Origin: Erysipelotrichaceae bacterium OPF54
Lineage (GTDB): Bacteria > Bacillota_I > Bacilli_A > Erysipelotrichales > Erysipelotrichaceae
Assembly: GCA_022834735.1 (NCBI GenBank)
Contig: BQKD01000001.1
Location: forward strand, 1,589,659 to 1,653,658
Direction: 5' to 3'
DNA length: 64,000 bases
Below are positions 23,049 through 32,750 of this stretch, piece by piece. The position numbers were made by a program, and so were the translations under genes. Under the pieces are notes generated by a model, which did no database searches, was not told the DNA's origin, and saw only the letters and a program-made list of their open reading frames with translations. Each line of letters opens with the position of its first letter. The first letter of the stretch is position 1.

Positions 23049-25949
23049 TTATTCTTCGTCCGTGTCTTCTTCAGTACGGAATACGTAACGAACTGTCGTA
23101 TCGGCACCTTCCGGAGCACCGGCAAATGACGAATTCTCCTTGTTCAGTTCCTGGATCGCGTTGACGATATCAAACAGTGTGTTGACCTCGTTTGTTGTCA
23201 GATCCAGTTTTTCCTTCAGCTGGCCCATGCCTTGCTGCTGGAACTGATCGCTTCCGTCACGAAGTTTTTCTGCTCCCGCAAGCAGTTCGCTGCTTCCCGA
23301 TCTGAGCTGTCCGGAATTGGCATCCAGTTCATTCAGTCCGTCAGAGAGCTGGGCCGAACCATCGTTCAGCTGATCCACACCCGTAGAAAGCTGGCCAAGA
23401 CCTGCTTTGAGCATGCCAAGAGAATCTCTTTGGTCATACAGAACTTTTGTTCCGGCACTCAGCCGGGCAATTCCGTCATTCAGTGCAGCCGAATTGGCAT
23501 CAAGCTGGCTCGTGCCTTGCGCAAGCTGATCTGCTCCGCTATTCAACTGATCCACGCCTGTAGAAAGCTGGGCCAGACCATCTTTCAAAGCATTCAGATT
23601 GTCCTTTTGTCCGGCAAGCGCTGCCGTACCCTGCGCAAGCTTTTCAGCCCCGGCGTTCAGTGTATCGTTCTGCGCCGCCAGCTGTTCGCTTCCCTTTTGC
23701 AGTTCTTTAAACGCGGCATCCGATTTTGTTTCCAGTTCATCCAGTCCGGAATCCAGAGCAGATGTGCCCGTCGAAACCTGGGTCGCTCCTTTTTTGAGAT
23801 TTTCGAGTCCTTCCTGCAGCTGGGCAAGCGCTTTATTAAGATCCGTTACATTATCGGCAAAATTCTTATCTGCAAGAGCAGCTGCCATCTGATCGAGGAT
23901 CGCATTCGATTGTTCGATATCTTTCTGCATCGCATCCAGATTGCTCTGCGCATCAGACAATGTAGCTGCCATTCCGGAAAGTCCGCTGCTCAGCTGTTTG
24001 AAATCCTTATTCAGCTGGGTCGCATCCAGAGAATCAAGCTGTGCAAGATCGGCTGGTGCCGATGCGTTTTGGATCGCCGCTTTCTGCTCGTTCAGAGCCG
24101 CGATCTGCGAACTGAAATCCACCTTTACTGTTCGGCTTTCATTGGTTGTCGTGGTCGTTCCGTCATCATTGGTCGTCGTGACAGGCACCTCATATGTCTG
24201 ATCTACCTGATTAGCCTGCAGAGCAGCGATGGCCGAATCGATCTGAGCAATATATGCGTTTTTGGTGCTCTCGAAAGATTTCGCCGCCTCATTTTTGGAA
24301 CCATTGTATGCCGCGATCTTTTCATTGTTCGCTGCGATCGTCTCGTTCATCTTGGCTGCCTGCGTATTGATATCCTGCACCAGAGCGTTTGCGCTGGTCA
24401 GGGCGTCTTTGGCTCCTGACAAAGACTGCTGCATTGTCGTCAAAGTCTGCTTGTCACTGGCAACAATTTCCTGCAAAGTATTTAGACCGTTTTTCGCGTT
24501 GGCAATTTCCTTGCTCAGGCTTTCGATCTTTGATGCGTCCAGTCCGCTCATCTGCTGCTGCATGGACGCAAGACCATCAGCAACCTGCTGGCTGCCCCGT
24601 ACAAGCAAGGTGCGGCCACCCTTTGTCTGCTGGAACGCAGCCGTGATCTCATCAAGCTGTTTATTGCCCTCGTTCAGCTTCGAAACACCGGCAGTATACT
24701 GCTTCAGTCCGGCTTCCAGCTGGGCAGAACCGGCATTCAGCTGGTCCGCACCATCGATCAGCTGATCGATCTGCGGATAGGCACTGGCAAGCGGCGCCAT
24801 CCCTTCCTTGAGCCGGGCTGTGCCGGCCGCAAGCTGCTGCGCGCCCGTATTGGCCGAAGTCACTCCATCTGTATATTGTTTCAGACCGGTCTGCAGCTGG
24901 GCAGAGCCTTCATAAAGCTGGGTCGCGCCATTGGCCAGTTCATCGATCTTTCCCTGGGCAGAGCCTAACGGTGCGATTCCTTCCTTGAGCTGCTTTGTTC
25001 CGTCAGCAAGCTGTTTCGAACCATCATTCGCCTGCGCGACACCATCCGTATATTTGCCGATGCCGTCATCCAGCTGTTTTGCGCCGTCCGCCAGCTGATG
25101 CGTACCGTCATTGATCTGTTCGCTGGCCGCGATCAGTTCATTGATCCCGCCCGTCAGATCCGATACAGAATCGACACCTTCGATATCTTCGGCATCGATC
25201 TCGTTGGTCGCTGCCATCATGATCTCGGTTTCCTTGTAGTCTTTGACATTTGCGGTGATCACGATCGAATCGCTCAGATCCATCTTTTTGGTGACCGTAT
25301 TCAGCCCGGCTTCGTCAAGCGTCTGCGCAAGGCCAGGGATCGTCGCAAACGCGAGCATTTCGTTCTTGCCGTCATTGACGATCTTTCCCTGTCTGCATTG
25401 CACATCCGAATAAATATCCGTATCCAGATCGATCATGCCGCCAGCAAGGTAGGACGGATGGATCGTGACCTTTTTTCCGTTAGCGTCGATCACCTTGTCG
25501 ATATTGTTTTTGAAGGTAATGGTCATTTCGAGCTTTCCGCTTTTGCCTTCCAGCTCTTTGGCGCTCACCGGCTTTCCATCCAGCTTGTACTGGATGCTGA
25601 TCGAGAGCGGAAGCTTCTTCGTCGTCTTTCCCTGGTAGTATACGTCGTTTCCTTTCACGTTCCATGTATACTCTTTTCCGTTGACGACCGGTTTTTCGTC
25701 TCCCTTTATATTTTCGACATCGTCAAGATCGAGCGTTTCGCTAATATGATTGATCCCGTCATCATCGTGCAGCCAGCTCGAAACGATCGAATCCTGGACC
25801 GTTCCGTCCTCGTTGAGCACAGTATATACAGTTTCGGTTTTCGTGGAAGGCTGATCCTCTTCGGCAGCAAACAGCGGGAAGTTGACAAGCGAGCATCCCA
25901 TCACGCCCGCAAGGATAGAGCATCCGATATTTTTAATGGTTTTATTCAT
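23049..25949 (-). CDS. exported xxxLxxG heptad-repeat protein, partner of RND transporter
   Basis: 966 residues. A signal peptide (IGCSILAGVMGCSLVNFPLFAA) is followed by a 230-residue beta-rich domain, then long arrays of heptads such as DGTHQLADGAKQLDDGIGKY, interrupted at about 440-700 by a helical region rich in Ala/Gln/Asn. The C-terminus NSSFAGAPEGADTTVRYVFR is a motif I associate with such proteins next to MMPL exporters. No C-terminal helix is seen, so it is secreted or surface-held rather than anchored there. Its ATG overlaps the RND stop by eight bases. It probably forms an extracellular coiled-coil extension of the exporter; that is inference. Confidence 0.85.
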   Translation of the reverse strand: MNKTIKNIGCSILAGVMGCSLVNFPLFAAEEDQPSTKTETVYTVLNEDGTVQDSIVSSWLHDDDGINHISETLDLDDVENIKGDEKPVVNGKEYTWNVKGNDVYYQGKTTKKLPLSISIQYKLDGKPVSAKELEGKSGKLEMTITFKNNIDKVIDANGKKVTIHPSYLAGGMIDLDTDIYSDVQCRQGKIVNDGKNEMLAFATIPGLAQTLDEAGLNTVTKKMDLSDSIVITANVKDYKETEIMMAATNEIDAEDIEGVDSVSDLTGGINELIAASEQINDGTHQLADGAKQLDDGIGKYTDGVAQANDGSKQLADGTKQLKEGIAPLGSAQGKIDELANGATQLYEGSAQLQTGLKQYTDGVTSANTGAQQLAAGTARLKEGMAPLASAYPQIDQLIDGADQLNAGSAQLEAGLKQYTAGVSKLNEGNKQLDEITAAFQQTKGGRTLLVRGSQQVADGLASMQQQMSGLDASKIESLSKEIANAKNGLNTLQEIVASDKQTLTTMQQSLSGAKDALTSANALVQDINTQAAKMNETIAANNEKIAAYNGSKNEAAKSFESTKNAYIAQIDSAIAALQANQVDQTYEVPVTTTNDDGTTTTTNESRTVKVDFSSQIAALNEQKAAIQNASAPADLAQLDSLDATQLNKDFKQLSSGLSGMAATLSDAQSNLDAMQKDIEQSNAILDQMAAALADKNFADNVTDLNKALAQLQEGLENLKKGATQVSTGTSALDSGLDELETKSDAAFKELQKGSEQLAAQNDTLNAGAEKLAQGTAALAGQKDNLNALKDGLAQLSTGVDQLNSGADQLAQGTSQLDANSAALNDGIARLSAGTKVLYDQRDSLGMLKAGLGQLSTGVDQLNDGSAQLSDGLNELDANSGQLRSGSSELLAGAEKLRDGSDQFQQQGMGQLKEKLDLTTNEVNTLFDIVNAIQELNKENSSFAGAPEGADTTVRYVFRTEEDTDEE

Positions 25950-28026
25950 GTTTCAATTCTCCTTTGGCAGCAGGCCATTTCTTTGTTGTTTTTTCAATGA
26001 ATTTCTGACTGACGATCAGCAGCGACGGCAATACGAACAGGATCACGACGACAGAGATCAGTGCACCTCGTCCGAGCAGCGTGCACAAGGACGAGATCAT
26101 ATCCATCTTGGCAATGAAGGCAACGCCCGAACATGCCGCAAAGAAGGAAAGTCCGCTCGTTATGATCGAGGTCGACGTCATCTGTATCGCGATACCGGCC
26201 GCCTCTTTGGTCGTATGTCCGTTCTGCAGCTCCTCTTTGAAACGGGTCGTCATCAGGATCGCATAGTCAATACAAGCGCCAAGCTGGATCGTGCCAATGA
26301 CGATGCCGGCAATGAATGGCAGCTGCGTCTTCGTAAGGAACGGAATGCCCATGTTGATGCAGATCGCAAATTCGATCGCCAGCACCAGGATGAACGGCAG
26401 CGAGAACGACTTGAACGTGACCGCGATAATGATCAGGATCGCAATGATCGAAACGATATTGACCATCTGGAAGTCGATGTTCGTGATATTGATCAGATCC
26501 CGGGTCATGCTTCCTTCCCCGGCGATCTTTGCATCTTTATCGTATTTGTGCACGATCGCATCCATCTGGTCAAGCTGACGGTTCAGTTCATCGGTCGCGC
26601 TGTGATATTTCGAATTGACAATGATCAGACGTTTGCCGCCATTGTGCAGGATGTCCTGGACCACTTTCGGCTCGAATGTGCTTGGAACGCCAGGTCCCAT
26701 ATATTTTTCATACGCAAGGACATTTTCGACCCCGTCCACCTTTTCAAAGTCGTCGATAATGGTCTGAATGTCTTTTGTCGGCACTTTGTCATCAAGGATC
26801 ACAAAGTGTGTTGTTGTCATATTGAATTTATCCTTGAGCATCTGGGTTCCCTGGACGCTGGCCATATCGTCCGGCAGCGACTGGGTCAGATCGTAATACT
26901 GGCCGACATTGGCCTGGCAGTAAATAGCCGGTATGAACAGGACGACAAAGGCGATCAGGATCGCTTTGTGGTGTTTCACGACAAATTTCGGCGTTTTCTT
27001 CAAAGGCCGGATAAGGACCGGATGCGTGTATTTTTCGATCGGTTTATCGAAAGCCATCAAAAGGCTAGGAAGGACCAGGATCGTACAGATCACGCCAAGC
27101 ACGACACCTTTTGCCATGACAACGCCAATGTCCCGTCCTAATGTCAGCTGCATGGCACATAAGGCCAGGAAGCCGGCAATGGTCGTGACAGAAGAAGAAG
27201 TGATCGAAACGAAGGTGGCATGGATCGCCTTGGCCATCGCATCTTCTTTCGTTTCATTCTTTTCCTTTTCCTCCTGGTAGCGGTGCAGCAGGAAGATCGA
27301 ATAGTCCATCGTTACAGCAAGCTGCAGGATCAGAGCAAGCGCCTGGGTAATATAGGAGATCTGTCCCAGGAATACGTTGGTTCCCATATTGTAGACGATC
27401 GGGAACATGATCCCGATCAGAAAGATGATCGGAGCAACCCAGGACTGCAGTCCGAGGCACAGCACGACAAGACAGAGCAGGACAGCAATGCCCGAATAGA
27501 TCGGCGTTTCCGTATTGACAAGGTCTTTCGTATCTTCGGTGATCGCGGAGAACCCTGCCTGATAACAGTCGTATTTAGTGTATTTTTTGATCTGCTTGAT
27601 CGCATCCATCGTGACATCCGACGCCGTCGGCTCCTTGAAAGTAATGATGAGCATCGTGGCATCGCCCGAATACAGCATTTTCCGGATGTTTTTCGGAATG
27701 GCCTGTTTCGGCAGCGAAATATCGGTCACATCGTCGCGCCATACGACCTTGTCGACCCCTTTGATATCCTGGATCTGGTTTTTCAGCTTCACGACATCCT
27801 TGTCTTTCATTCCGTTGACAACGAGCATGTCGACACTGGCCAGGTTGAAATCCTTGTCCAGGATATCCTGTCCCTGCATCGATTCGGAATCGGCCGGCAG
27901 ATAGGACAGGATGTCATAATTCACTTTAGTGTTCAAATAGCCAAATACGCTCGGGATCAAAAGAACGATCGATACGATCAGGATGATCTTGCGGTATTTA
28001 ACAATAAACTTCGATAAATGTTCCAT
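25942..28026 (-). CDS. RND/MMPL family transporter
   Basis: 694 residues with about 12 helices in two halves. Each half has one helix, an extracellular loop (LPADSESMQGQDILDKDFNL; LPDDMASVQGTQMLKDKFNM) and five more helices. The repeat of the two loop motifs shows internal duplication. MMPL proteins of Gram-positives export lipids, siderophores or antimicrobials using the proton gradient; the substrate is unknown. Transcribed from a promoter overlapping a TetR-type operator, and co-transcribed with the heptad-repeat gene. Confidence 0.92.
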   Translation of the reverse strand: MEHLSKFIVKYRKIILIVSIVLLIPSVFGYLNTKVNYDILSYLPADSESMQGQDILDKDFNLASVDMLVVNGMKDKDVVKLKNQIQDIKGVDKVVWRDDVTDISLPKQAIPKNIRKMLYSGDATMLIITFKEPTASDVTMDAIKQIKKYTKYDCYQAGFSAITEDTKDLVNTETPIYSGIAVLLCLVVLCLGLQSWVAPIIFLIGIMFPIVYNMGTNVFLGQISYITQALALILQLAVTMDYSIFLLHRYQEEKEKNETKEDAMAKAIHATFVSITSSSVTTIAGFLALCAMQLTLGRDIGVVMAKGVVLGVICTILVLPSLLMAFDKPIEKYTHPVLIRPLKKTPKFVVKHHKAILIAFVVLFIPAIYCQANVGQYYDLTQSLPDDMASVQGTQMLKDKFNMTTTHFVILDDKVPTKDIQTIIDDFEKVDGVENVLAYEKYMGPGVPSTFEPKVVQDILHNGGKRLIIVNSKYHSATDELNRQLDQMDAIVHKYDKDAKIAGEGSMTRDLINITNIDFQMVNIVSIIAILIIIAVTFKSFSLPFILVLAIEFAICINMGIPFLTKTQLPFIAGIVIGTIQLGACIDYAILMTTRFKEELQNGHTTKEAAGIAIQMTSTSIITSGLSFFAACSGVAFIAKMDMISSLCTLLGRGALISVVVILFVLPSLLIVSQKFIEKTTKKWPAAKGELKHE

Positions 28027-28055
28027 AAAATTCTATCTTTCCTCTCACGCAGAAC

Positions 28056-28084
28056 ACAATACTCTCATAATGACCGTTAGTCAA
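28056..28084 (-). promoter_or_regulatory. promoter of RND operon
   Basis: Minus strand: TTGACT (28084-28079), 17 bases, TATTGT (28061-28056). The -35 lies in operator 1. Confidence 0.7.
28071..28083. promoter_or_regulatory. TetR operator 1
   Basis: TGACCGTTAGTCA, a TGAC/GTCA palindrome with five central bases; covers the RND -35. Confidence 0.65.
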
Positions 28085-28133
28085 TTTTTATACAAAAAAT
28101 TTTTACAAATCGCTCTTTAATGTCATTTTTAAC

Positions 28134-28147
28134 TAGACTATGGGTCA
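28134..28147. promoter_or_regulatory. TetR operator 2 (inverted copy)
   Basis: TAGACTATGGGTCA; its complement TGACCCATAGTCTA matches operator 1 as TGACC-NN-TAGTC. It lies just upstream of the tetR promoter. Confidence 0.6.
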
Positions 28148-28152
28148 TTTTA

Positions 28153-28180
28153 TTCATTTTTTTATTTTTTATGCTATAGT
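28153..28180 (+). promoter_or_regulatory. tetR promoter giving a leaderless transcript
   Basis: Extended -10 TGCTATAGT at 28172-28180, with a poor -35 TTCATT at 28153-28158. Six bases separate the -10 from the ATG, so the expected start point is at or next to the start codon. No ribosome binding site is present. Confidence 0.6.
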
Positions 28181-28186
28181 AAAAGC

Positions 28187-28813
28187 ATGAAATCGAAAAT
28201 ACTGGAAAACAAACGCATAAAAAAAGAGCGTCTGATCGACGCCGCCTATTCCCTTTTTTCCCACAATGACCTGAAAAATGTGAGCATCCAGGACATCGTC
28301 ACCAAAGCCGGCGTAGCCAAAGGAACATTTTATTTATATTTCAAGGACAAATACATGCTTCGCGACCATCTCGTATGGCGCGAGGTTTCCCGGCTGTTCA
28401 AGGAAGCCGAAGCCGCACTAAGCGAAAACGATATCCGCAATTTCGAAGACAGCGTGATCTTTATCATCAATCACGTTTTGATGGCGCTCGAAAACAATCC
28501 GGTCGTGCTCACATTCATCAGGAACAATTTGTCAGCCGGCGTTTTTCACGAGCAGCTTCATACAGCGCTCGAAAACGAGGAATCCTTCAGCCTGAACGAA
28601 GCGTTCCTGGCGCTGGTGAAAAAATATCATTATGAATTCAAGGATCCGACCATCATCCTCTATCTGATCATCGAAATGGTAGGCAGCTGCTGTTATACAA
28701 GTATTACCGAGAACCAGCCTCTGCCCATCCGCGAACTCAAGCCGTTCCTGTTCGACTCGATCCGTGCCATCCTGCATCAGGGCGTTCCAAAAGAACAGCC
28801 CGGAAACGAGTAA
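28187..28813 (+). CDS. TetR/AcrR family regulator, probably of the RND operon
   Basis: 208 residues. N-terminal HTH (about 10-55): RLIDAAYSLFSHNDLKNVSI, QDIVTKAGVAKGTFYLYFKD. The remainder is helical, with a region VEMVGSCCYTSI typical of ligand domains in this family. Divergent from the RND operon, with two related inverted operators between. The only usable early Met is the ATG at 28187, which lacks a ribosome binding site and sits directly behind a -10 box. The next gene follows three bases after the stop. Confidence 0.92.
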   Translation: MKSKILENKRIKKERLIDAAYSLFSHNDLKNVSIQDIVTKAGVAKGTFYLYFKDKYMLRDHLVWREVSRLFKEAEAALSENDIRNFEDSVIFIINHVLMALENNPVVLTFIRNNLSAGVFHEQLHTALENEESFSLNEAFLALVKKYHYEFKDPTIILYLIIEMVGSCCYTSITENQPLPIRELKPFLFDSIRAILHQGVPKEQPGNE

Positions 28814-28816
28814 TAT

Positions 28817-29883
28817 ATGAGCATTTTTATGTCCGCCAGGCAGAAACAGTACCTGGATAAGATCGAATCATTGTATGCTGACAAGCTGGGCAACAGTTTC
28901 ATATCGGATCAGAAGGCACGCCGCATCCTTGTTCGCGGAGTTGCTGATTTTCACGAAAACCAGTACGAAAGCTGTCTGGCCAGACTCGCACAGCTTGGTC
29001 CGTGCTGCAAGGTTCCCAAAGACAGACAGGTGATCCTGTTTTTTTCGGCCGCTTGCCATAAAGGACTTGGCCGTCTTGATCAGGCGATCGCCTGCTATGA
29101 AGATGTCCTTCGCATCACACCGGGCTATTCATCGGCCCTGAGCAATTTATCCGTGATCTATATCGATCTGGGACAGTATGAGCAGGCCCTTCCCTACGCT
29201 CGAAGAGCTGTGGAGTGCGATCCGAAAAACCCTTACGCAGCCCACAATCTGGCAAGCATCCAGTTCAATGTATTCGAACGTGCCAAGGCAAAAAATCGGC
29301 GATGGACGCTTTGAAGCTGATGCCGCAGTTCAAACAGCCCGCAGCCCTGCTGGCCCTGATCTATGCAGTCGAGAACAACGATTCCAAGGAAGAGTATTTT
29401 ACGAAAATGGCGATCGGGCTCGGTCAGAACGAAAGTGATCTGATCGCTTCGAAACAGTATTATAAAGAATTATATGAAAAGCATGATGACATCGAAAACG
29501 CTTTGGACTGGTGGAAAAAACAGACTCGCCTTCCCTCGTTCCATATGGATTACAAGGAAGATTCCGAAAGCCTGGTCGGGCTTGATGAAAACGGAACATT
29601 CATCTGGGCAAGGATCCGCTGTTCCGACCTTCCCGGCCCTTCGCTCCTGCCTGAAAAAGGGATGCTTTCGATCGAGGTCAGAAACGATAAAGCGAACGTT
29701 TCCTTCACTTTTGATGAAACGGCACACGTTCCAAAAGCTTCCCAGATCTTTCCGGCAGGATTTGTCCGGACAGAGGAATGGATGCCGTTTGCCAACGTCC
29801 AGTATGATCCGATGATCAAACGGCTGATGGAGGAAAATATCCATATCATGCCCGGGATCGTGCAGGAAAAGGATTTTGTCGAC
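28817..29883 (+). pseudogene. TPR-DUF1963 gene, 5' part (frameshifted and cut by transposon B)
   Basis: The first frame (28817-29314) has tetratricopeptide repeats (QAIACYEDVLRITPGYSSAL, QALPYARRAVECDPKNPYAA). At the A6 run 29290-29295 the frame is lost; adding one A restores AKKSAMDALKLMPQFKQPAA. The restored frame enters a DUF1963-like domain (PGPSLLPEKGMLSIEVR, FAGFVR-type region) and ends at KDFVD where copy B begins. It follows tetR by three bases. Without the insertion, and with one base restored, it would encode about 422 residues. The frameshift could be a sequencing error or slippage site; the insertion is not in doubt. Confidence 0.85.
29879..29883. repeat. target-site duplication, left of copy B (TCGAC)
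   Basis: TCGAC immediately before the terminal TGTAG; repeated at 33205-33209. Confidence 0.85.
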
Positions 29884-29924
29884 TGTAGAGCGTCGTCCTG
29901 CTATCCTCGCTTATTTATAAAGAC

Positions 29925-29974
29925 AAGCAGAATAAATTCATCATCGATCATTTCACGATGAATTTATTCTGCTT
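29925..29974. repeat. 18-bp perfect inverted repeat near the right end of copy B
   Basis: Arms 29925-29942 and 29957-29974, loop of 14, followed by TTTTTT on the + strand, so it would stop transcription coming from the host TPR gene. Confidence 0.9.
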
Positions 29975-30095
29975 TTTTTCGTCACATTATTTTCATTTTA
30001 TGAGATGATTGACATGGAAAGGTGTTAGGCGCAAAAAAAGAGAGAGCCCTAATTGTTTTGCGAACAAACTCTCTCCCGTCCTAACGAACAATTTT

Positions 30096-30635
30096 ATGAT
30101 AATCAATTTTTCGGCTTTCGACAACCCTTTTTCGCATGATTTATCCTGCCCGTCCTGCGGGGCGCGCGGCCAGATGCTCGATTACTCATCCTACTCCCGT
30201 TTCTGCCTCTCTCCTTCCAATCCGACAAAACGCTTACGGGTTCGTGTCGTTTTTTGTCCTTCCTGCGGCTCCTATCATACCATACTCCCTTATGATGCCC
30301 GTCCGTTTTCTTCGTTTTCCTATCCTTTTATTTTTGAAGTGCTCTTTCAGTACTGCTGCGGACCTTGTGCCGGCAACAAGTCGAGAACGGCTGCGCTTTT
30401 TGATATTTCCAGAACGACCCTGCGCCGATGGATCGACCGCTATTCCTCTCTGCTTTTCCTCTCCTGTATCATGATCCGCGATCTTGACCGTAGCCCGTAT
30501 GATCTTCTTGCTCATATCCGTTCTTCTATGCATGCCTTTCTGAAGAGTTTTCTTCGTTTTCATGAATGCGCCTATTTTTCGCCTCACACTATTTTATCTG
30601 CACCCTTTGTCTATGGTCTTTTTTCTCCTTCCTGA
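30096..30635 (+). CDS. DUF6431-like zinc-ribbon/HTH protein of the transposon, copy B
   Basis: 179 residues, identical in translation to the copy A protein: two CPSCG knuckles (C18/C21, C54/C57) and an HTH-like segment at about 100-118. Start at ATG 30096, with a longer TTG-initiated frame from 30009. A leader hairpin (GAGAG/CTCTC, about 30042-30075) lies between the end repeat and the ATG and might influence expression. First gene of the transposon operon; role unknown, DNA recognition suspected. Confidence 0.75.
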   Translation: MIINFSAFDNPFSHDLSCPSCGARGQMLDYSSYSRFCLSPSNPTKRLRVRVVFCPSCGSYHTILPYDARPFSSFSYPFIFEVLFQYCCGPCAGNKSRTAALFDISRTTLRRWIDRYSSLLFLSCIMIRDLDRSPYDLLAHIRSSMHAFLKSFLRFHECAYFSPHTILSAPFVYGLFSPS

Positions 30636-30700
30636 ATCATTTGTCCGTCGCTTTCCTCTTTTTAGCCCGGTACAGTAATCTCAAAGGAGGATTCTGCTTT

Positions 30701-31936
30701 ATGGATCAAACCGACAAGGAAAAAATCGCTTTATGGAAATTCGGGATCATCGCTCCTGTCATTTCCGGCACTCATCCTTTTTCGACAAACCGTCAGTTTT
30801 ACCGTCATCTTGCCGAAAAAGAATTCGAAAACCCGGTCTCCGGTGTCAAAAAATCATTTTCATGGCAGACTTTCGCTCACTGGGCCTATGAATACCGTTC
30901 CGGCGGATTCGATGGACTGATTTCCCGTCCCAGGAGCGACAAGGGGACTTCCCGAACTCTGAGTCCCGAGGCGCAGGAACGCATCATCGCTCTGCGCCGG
31001 CAGTATCCGCGCATCATCAATACGGTCCTGCGTGCGCGGCTCATCGAAGAAGGGTTTATCCCGGCCCGCGTTTCCCAGTCCACGATCGATCGTTTCGTGC
31101 GTTCTCTGCCTCAGAGCCGTCTCGAACCGATCCATCAGGGAAAAGAGCGCAGAGCGTTCGAGAAAGAATTTGCCAACCAGGTCTGGCAGGCCGATACATC
31201 CTATCTATACAGGCTGGCCGGACACAGGCTGTATCTGGTTTCTATCCTGGATGACGCATCCCGGATGATCGTGGGCTGGGGAATCTTTGAAGCCGATACG
31301 GCCGTCAACTTTCAGAAGATCCTGAAGAACGCGGTCATGACTTACGGGATCCCGTCTGTACTGTATGTAGACAATGGTTCGCCTTATGACAACCACCAGC
31401 TGAATATGATCTGTGCAAGACTGGGGGTCGCCCTGGTGCATGCGCCGGTGCGGGACGGAAGCGCGAAAGGAAAACAGGAGCGCGCATTCCGAACGTTCAA
31501 GGACCACTGGCTGCGCTGTTCGGACTGGAATGCCTATCAGACGATCGAAGAGGTCCGGGAATCTTTCGGGGACTATCTTCAGAAATACATCAACTGCCAA
31601 CACGCTTCGCTGAAAGATATGACGCCGCGCCAGCGCTATCTGAAGGATGCACAGCGGTTCCGCTTCCTTCCTGACGAAGCGGTGGAACAGTATTTCCTGC
31701 ATACGTACGAAAGAAAGGTGAGGACCGATTCGACACTCGTGATCGACGGGATCAGCTACGAGGTGCCGGCCGAATACATGCGCGAGACAGTAAAGGTGAA
31801 GATGGATCCCGAAGACAGGAGAAAGGCCTGGCTGCTAGGGATGGACGGAAAGCTGATCCCGATCCGGACGGTCGACAAGGTGGAGAACAGCCGGATCAGA
31901 AGAAGGCAGCACATGCGCTTCAGAGAGGAGGAGTAA
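30701..31936 (+). CDS. D,D(35)E transposase (rve integrase core), copy B
   Basis: 411 residues from ATG 30701, with AAAGGAGG six to ten bases upstream. Identical in translation to copy A; D165, D224 and E260 are intact. With its AAA partner it should form the core transposition machinery. The identity of both copies means either could mobilise the other, and the pair forms a 3.3-kb inverted repeat in the chromosome. Confidence 0.95.
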   Translation: MDQTDKEKIALWKFGIIAPVISGTHPFSTNRQFYRHLAEKEFENPVSGVKKSFSWQTFAHWAYEYRSGGFDGLISRPRSDKGTSRTLSPEAQERIIALRRQYPRIINTVLRARLIEEGFIPARVSQSTIDRFVRSLPQSRLEPIHQGKERRAFEKEFANQVWQADTSYLYRLAGHRLYLVSILDDASRMIVGWGIFEADTAVNFQKILKNAVMTYGIPSVLYVDNGSPYDNHQLNMICARLGVALVHAPVRDGSAKGKQERAFRTFKDHWLRCSDWNAYQTIEEVRESFGDYLQKYINCQHASLKDMTPRQRYLKDAQRFRFLPDEAVEQYFLHTYERKVRTDSTLVIDGISYEVPAEYMRETVKVKMDPEDRRKAWLLGMDGKLIPIRTVDKVENSRIRRRQHMRFREEE

Positions 31937-31937
31937 T

Positions 31938-32744
31938 ATGGAAGCCAAAGTATTTTACGGACTGAAGCAGATGCCGTTCGAGAAAGAAACGAAATATCAC
32001 AAATTATACCGGAGCGAAGATACGGCGAACCTGAAAGGACGGCTGGACTACCTGAAAAAAGCGAAAGGGATCGGATTGTTCACAGGAAGTCCGGGAACAG
32101 GAAAAACATCGGCCATCCGCGAATTTGCCGGCAGTCTGAACCCGTCGCTGTACAAAGTGGTCTACATCCAGATGTCTACGGTATCGGTCATCGACTTTTA
32201 CCGGCAGCTGGCCTGCGGGCTGGGGCTGGAGCCCAAATTCAGAAAGAGCGACCTGTTCCGGCAGGTACAGGAAGCCATCGAATACATGGCAAAAGAAAAG
32301 AAGTGCACGCCGGTCATCGTGATCGACGAAGCGCAGTATCTGAGCACGAGCGTCTTCAACGATCTGACCATGCTCCTCAATTTCGAGATGGACTCGAAGA
32401 ACTACTGTATCCTGATCCTGAGCGGGCAGACGAGCCTGAACACGATCCTGAAAAAGCAGGTGCATGACGCCCTGCGCCAGAGGATCGTGATCAATTATTT
32501 CATGGAAGGTCTGAAAGGAGAAGAGGCACAGGAATATGTGGATTTCTGCATGAAAGAATGCGGAAGCAGAGAAAAGGTGTTCGAAGAAGACGCGGTGCGT
32601 GCCGCATATAATATCGCAGGCGGATCAATCCGGAAACTGAACAATCTGTTGTCGAAATGCCTGATCGAAGGAGCGAACGAAGAAAAGCGGATCATCGACG
32701 CAGAGATCGTGATGAAAGCACATAACGAAGTAGAACTGGGGTGA
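31938..32744 (+). CDS. TnsC/TniB/IstB-like AAA+ ATPase of the transposon, copy B
   Basis: 268 residues with Walker A at 50-57 and Walker B at 126-133, identical to copy A. It starts one base after the transposase stop; the GAGGAGGAG at the end of the transposase gene serves as its ribosome binding site. It regulates target choice in related systems by coating DNA; that role is assumed from the family. Confidence 0.92.
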   Translation: MEAKVFYGLKQMPFEKETKYHKLYRSEDTANLKGRLDYLKKAKGIGLFTGSPGTGKTSAIREFAGSLNPSLYKVVYIQMSTVSVIDFYRQLACGLGLEPKFRKSDLFRQVQEAIEYMAKEKKCTPVIVIDEAQYLSTSVFNDLTMLLNFEMDSKNYCILILSGQTSLNTILKKQVHDALRQRIVINYFMEGLKGEEAQEYVDFCMKECGSREKVFEEDAVRAAYNIAGGSIRKLNNLLSKCLIEGANEEKRIIDAEIVMKAHNEVELG

Positions 32745-32750
32745 GAACAT

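Noticed and set aside
25882-27141. 419-codon plus-strand frame opposite the RND gene
   Set aside because: Low-complexity Asp/Arg/His composition without motifs; the minus-strand RND protein is well supported.
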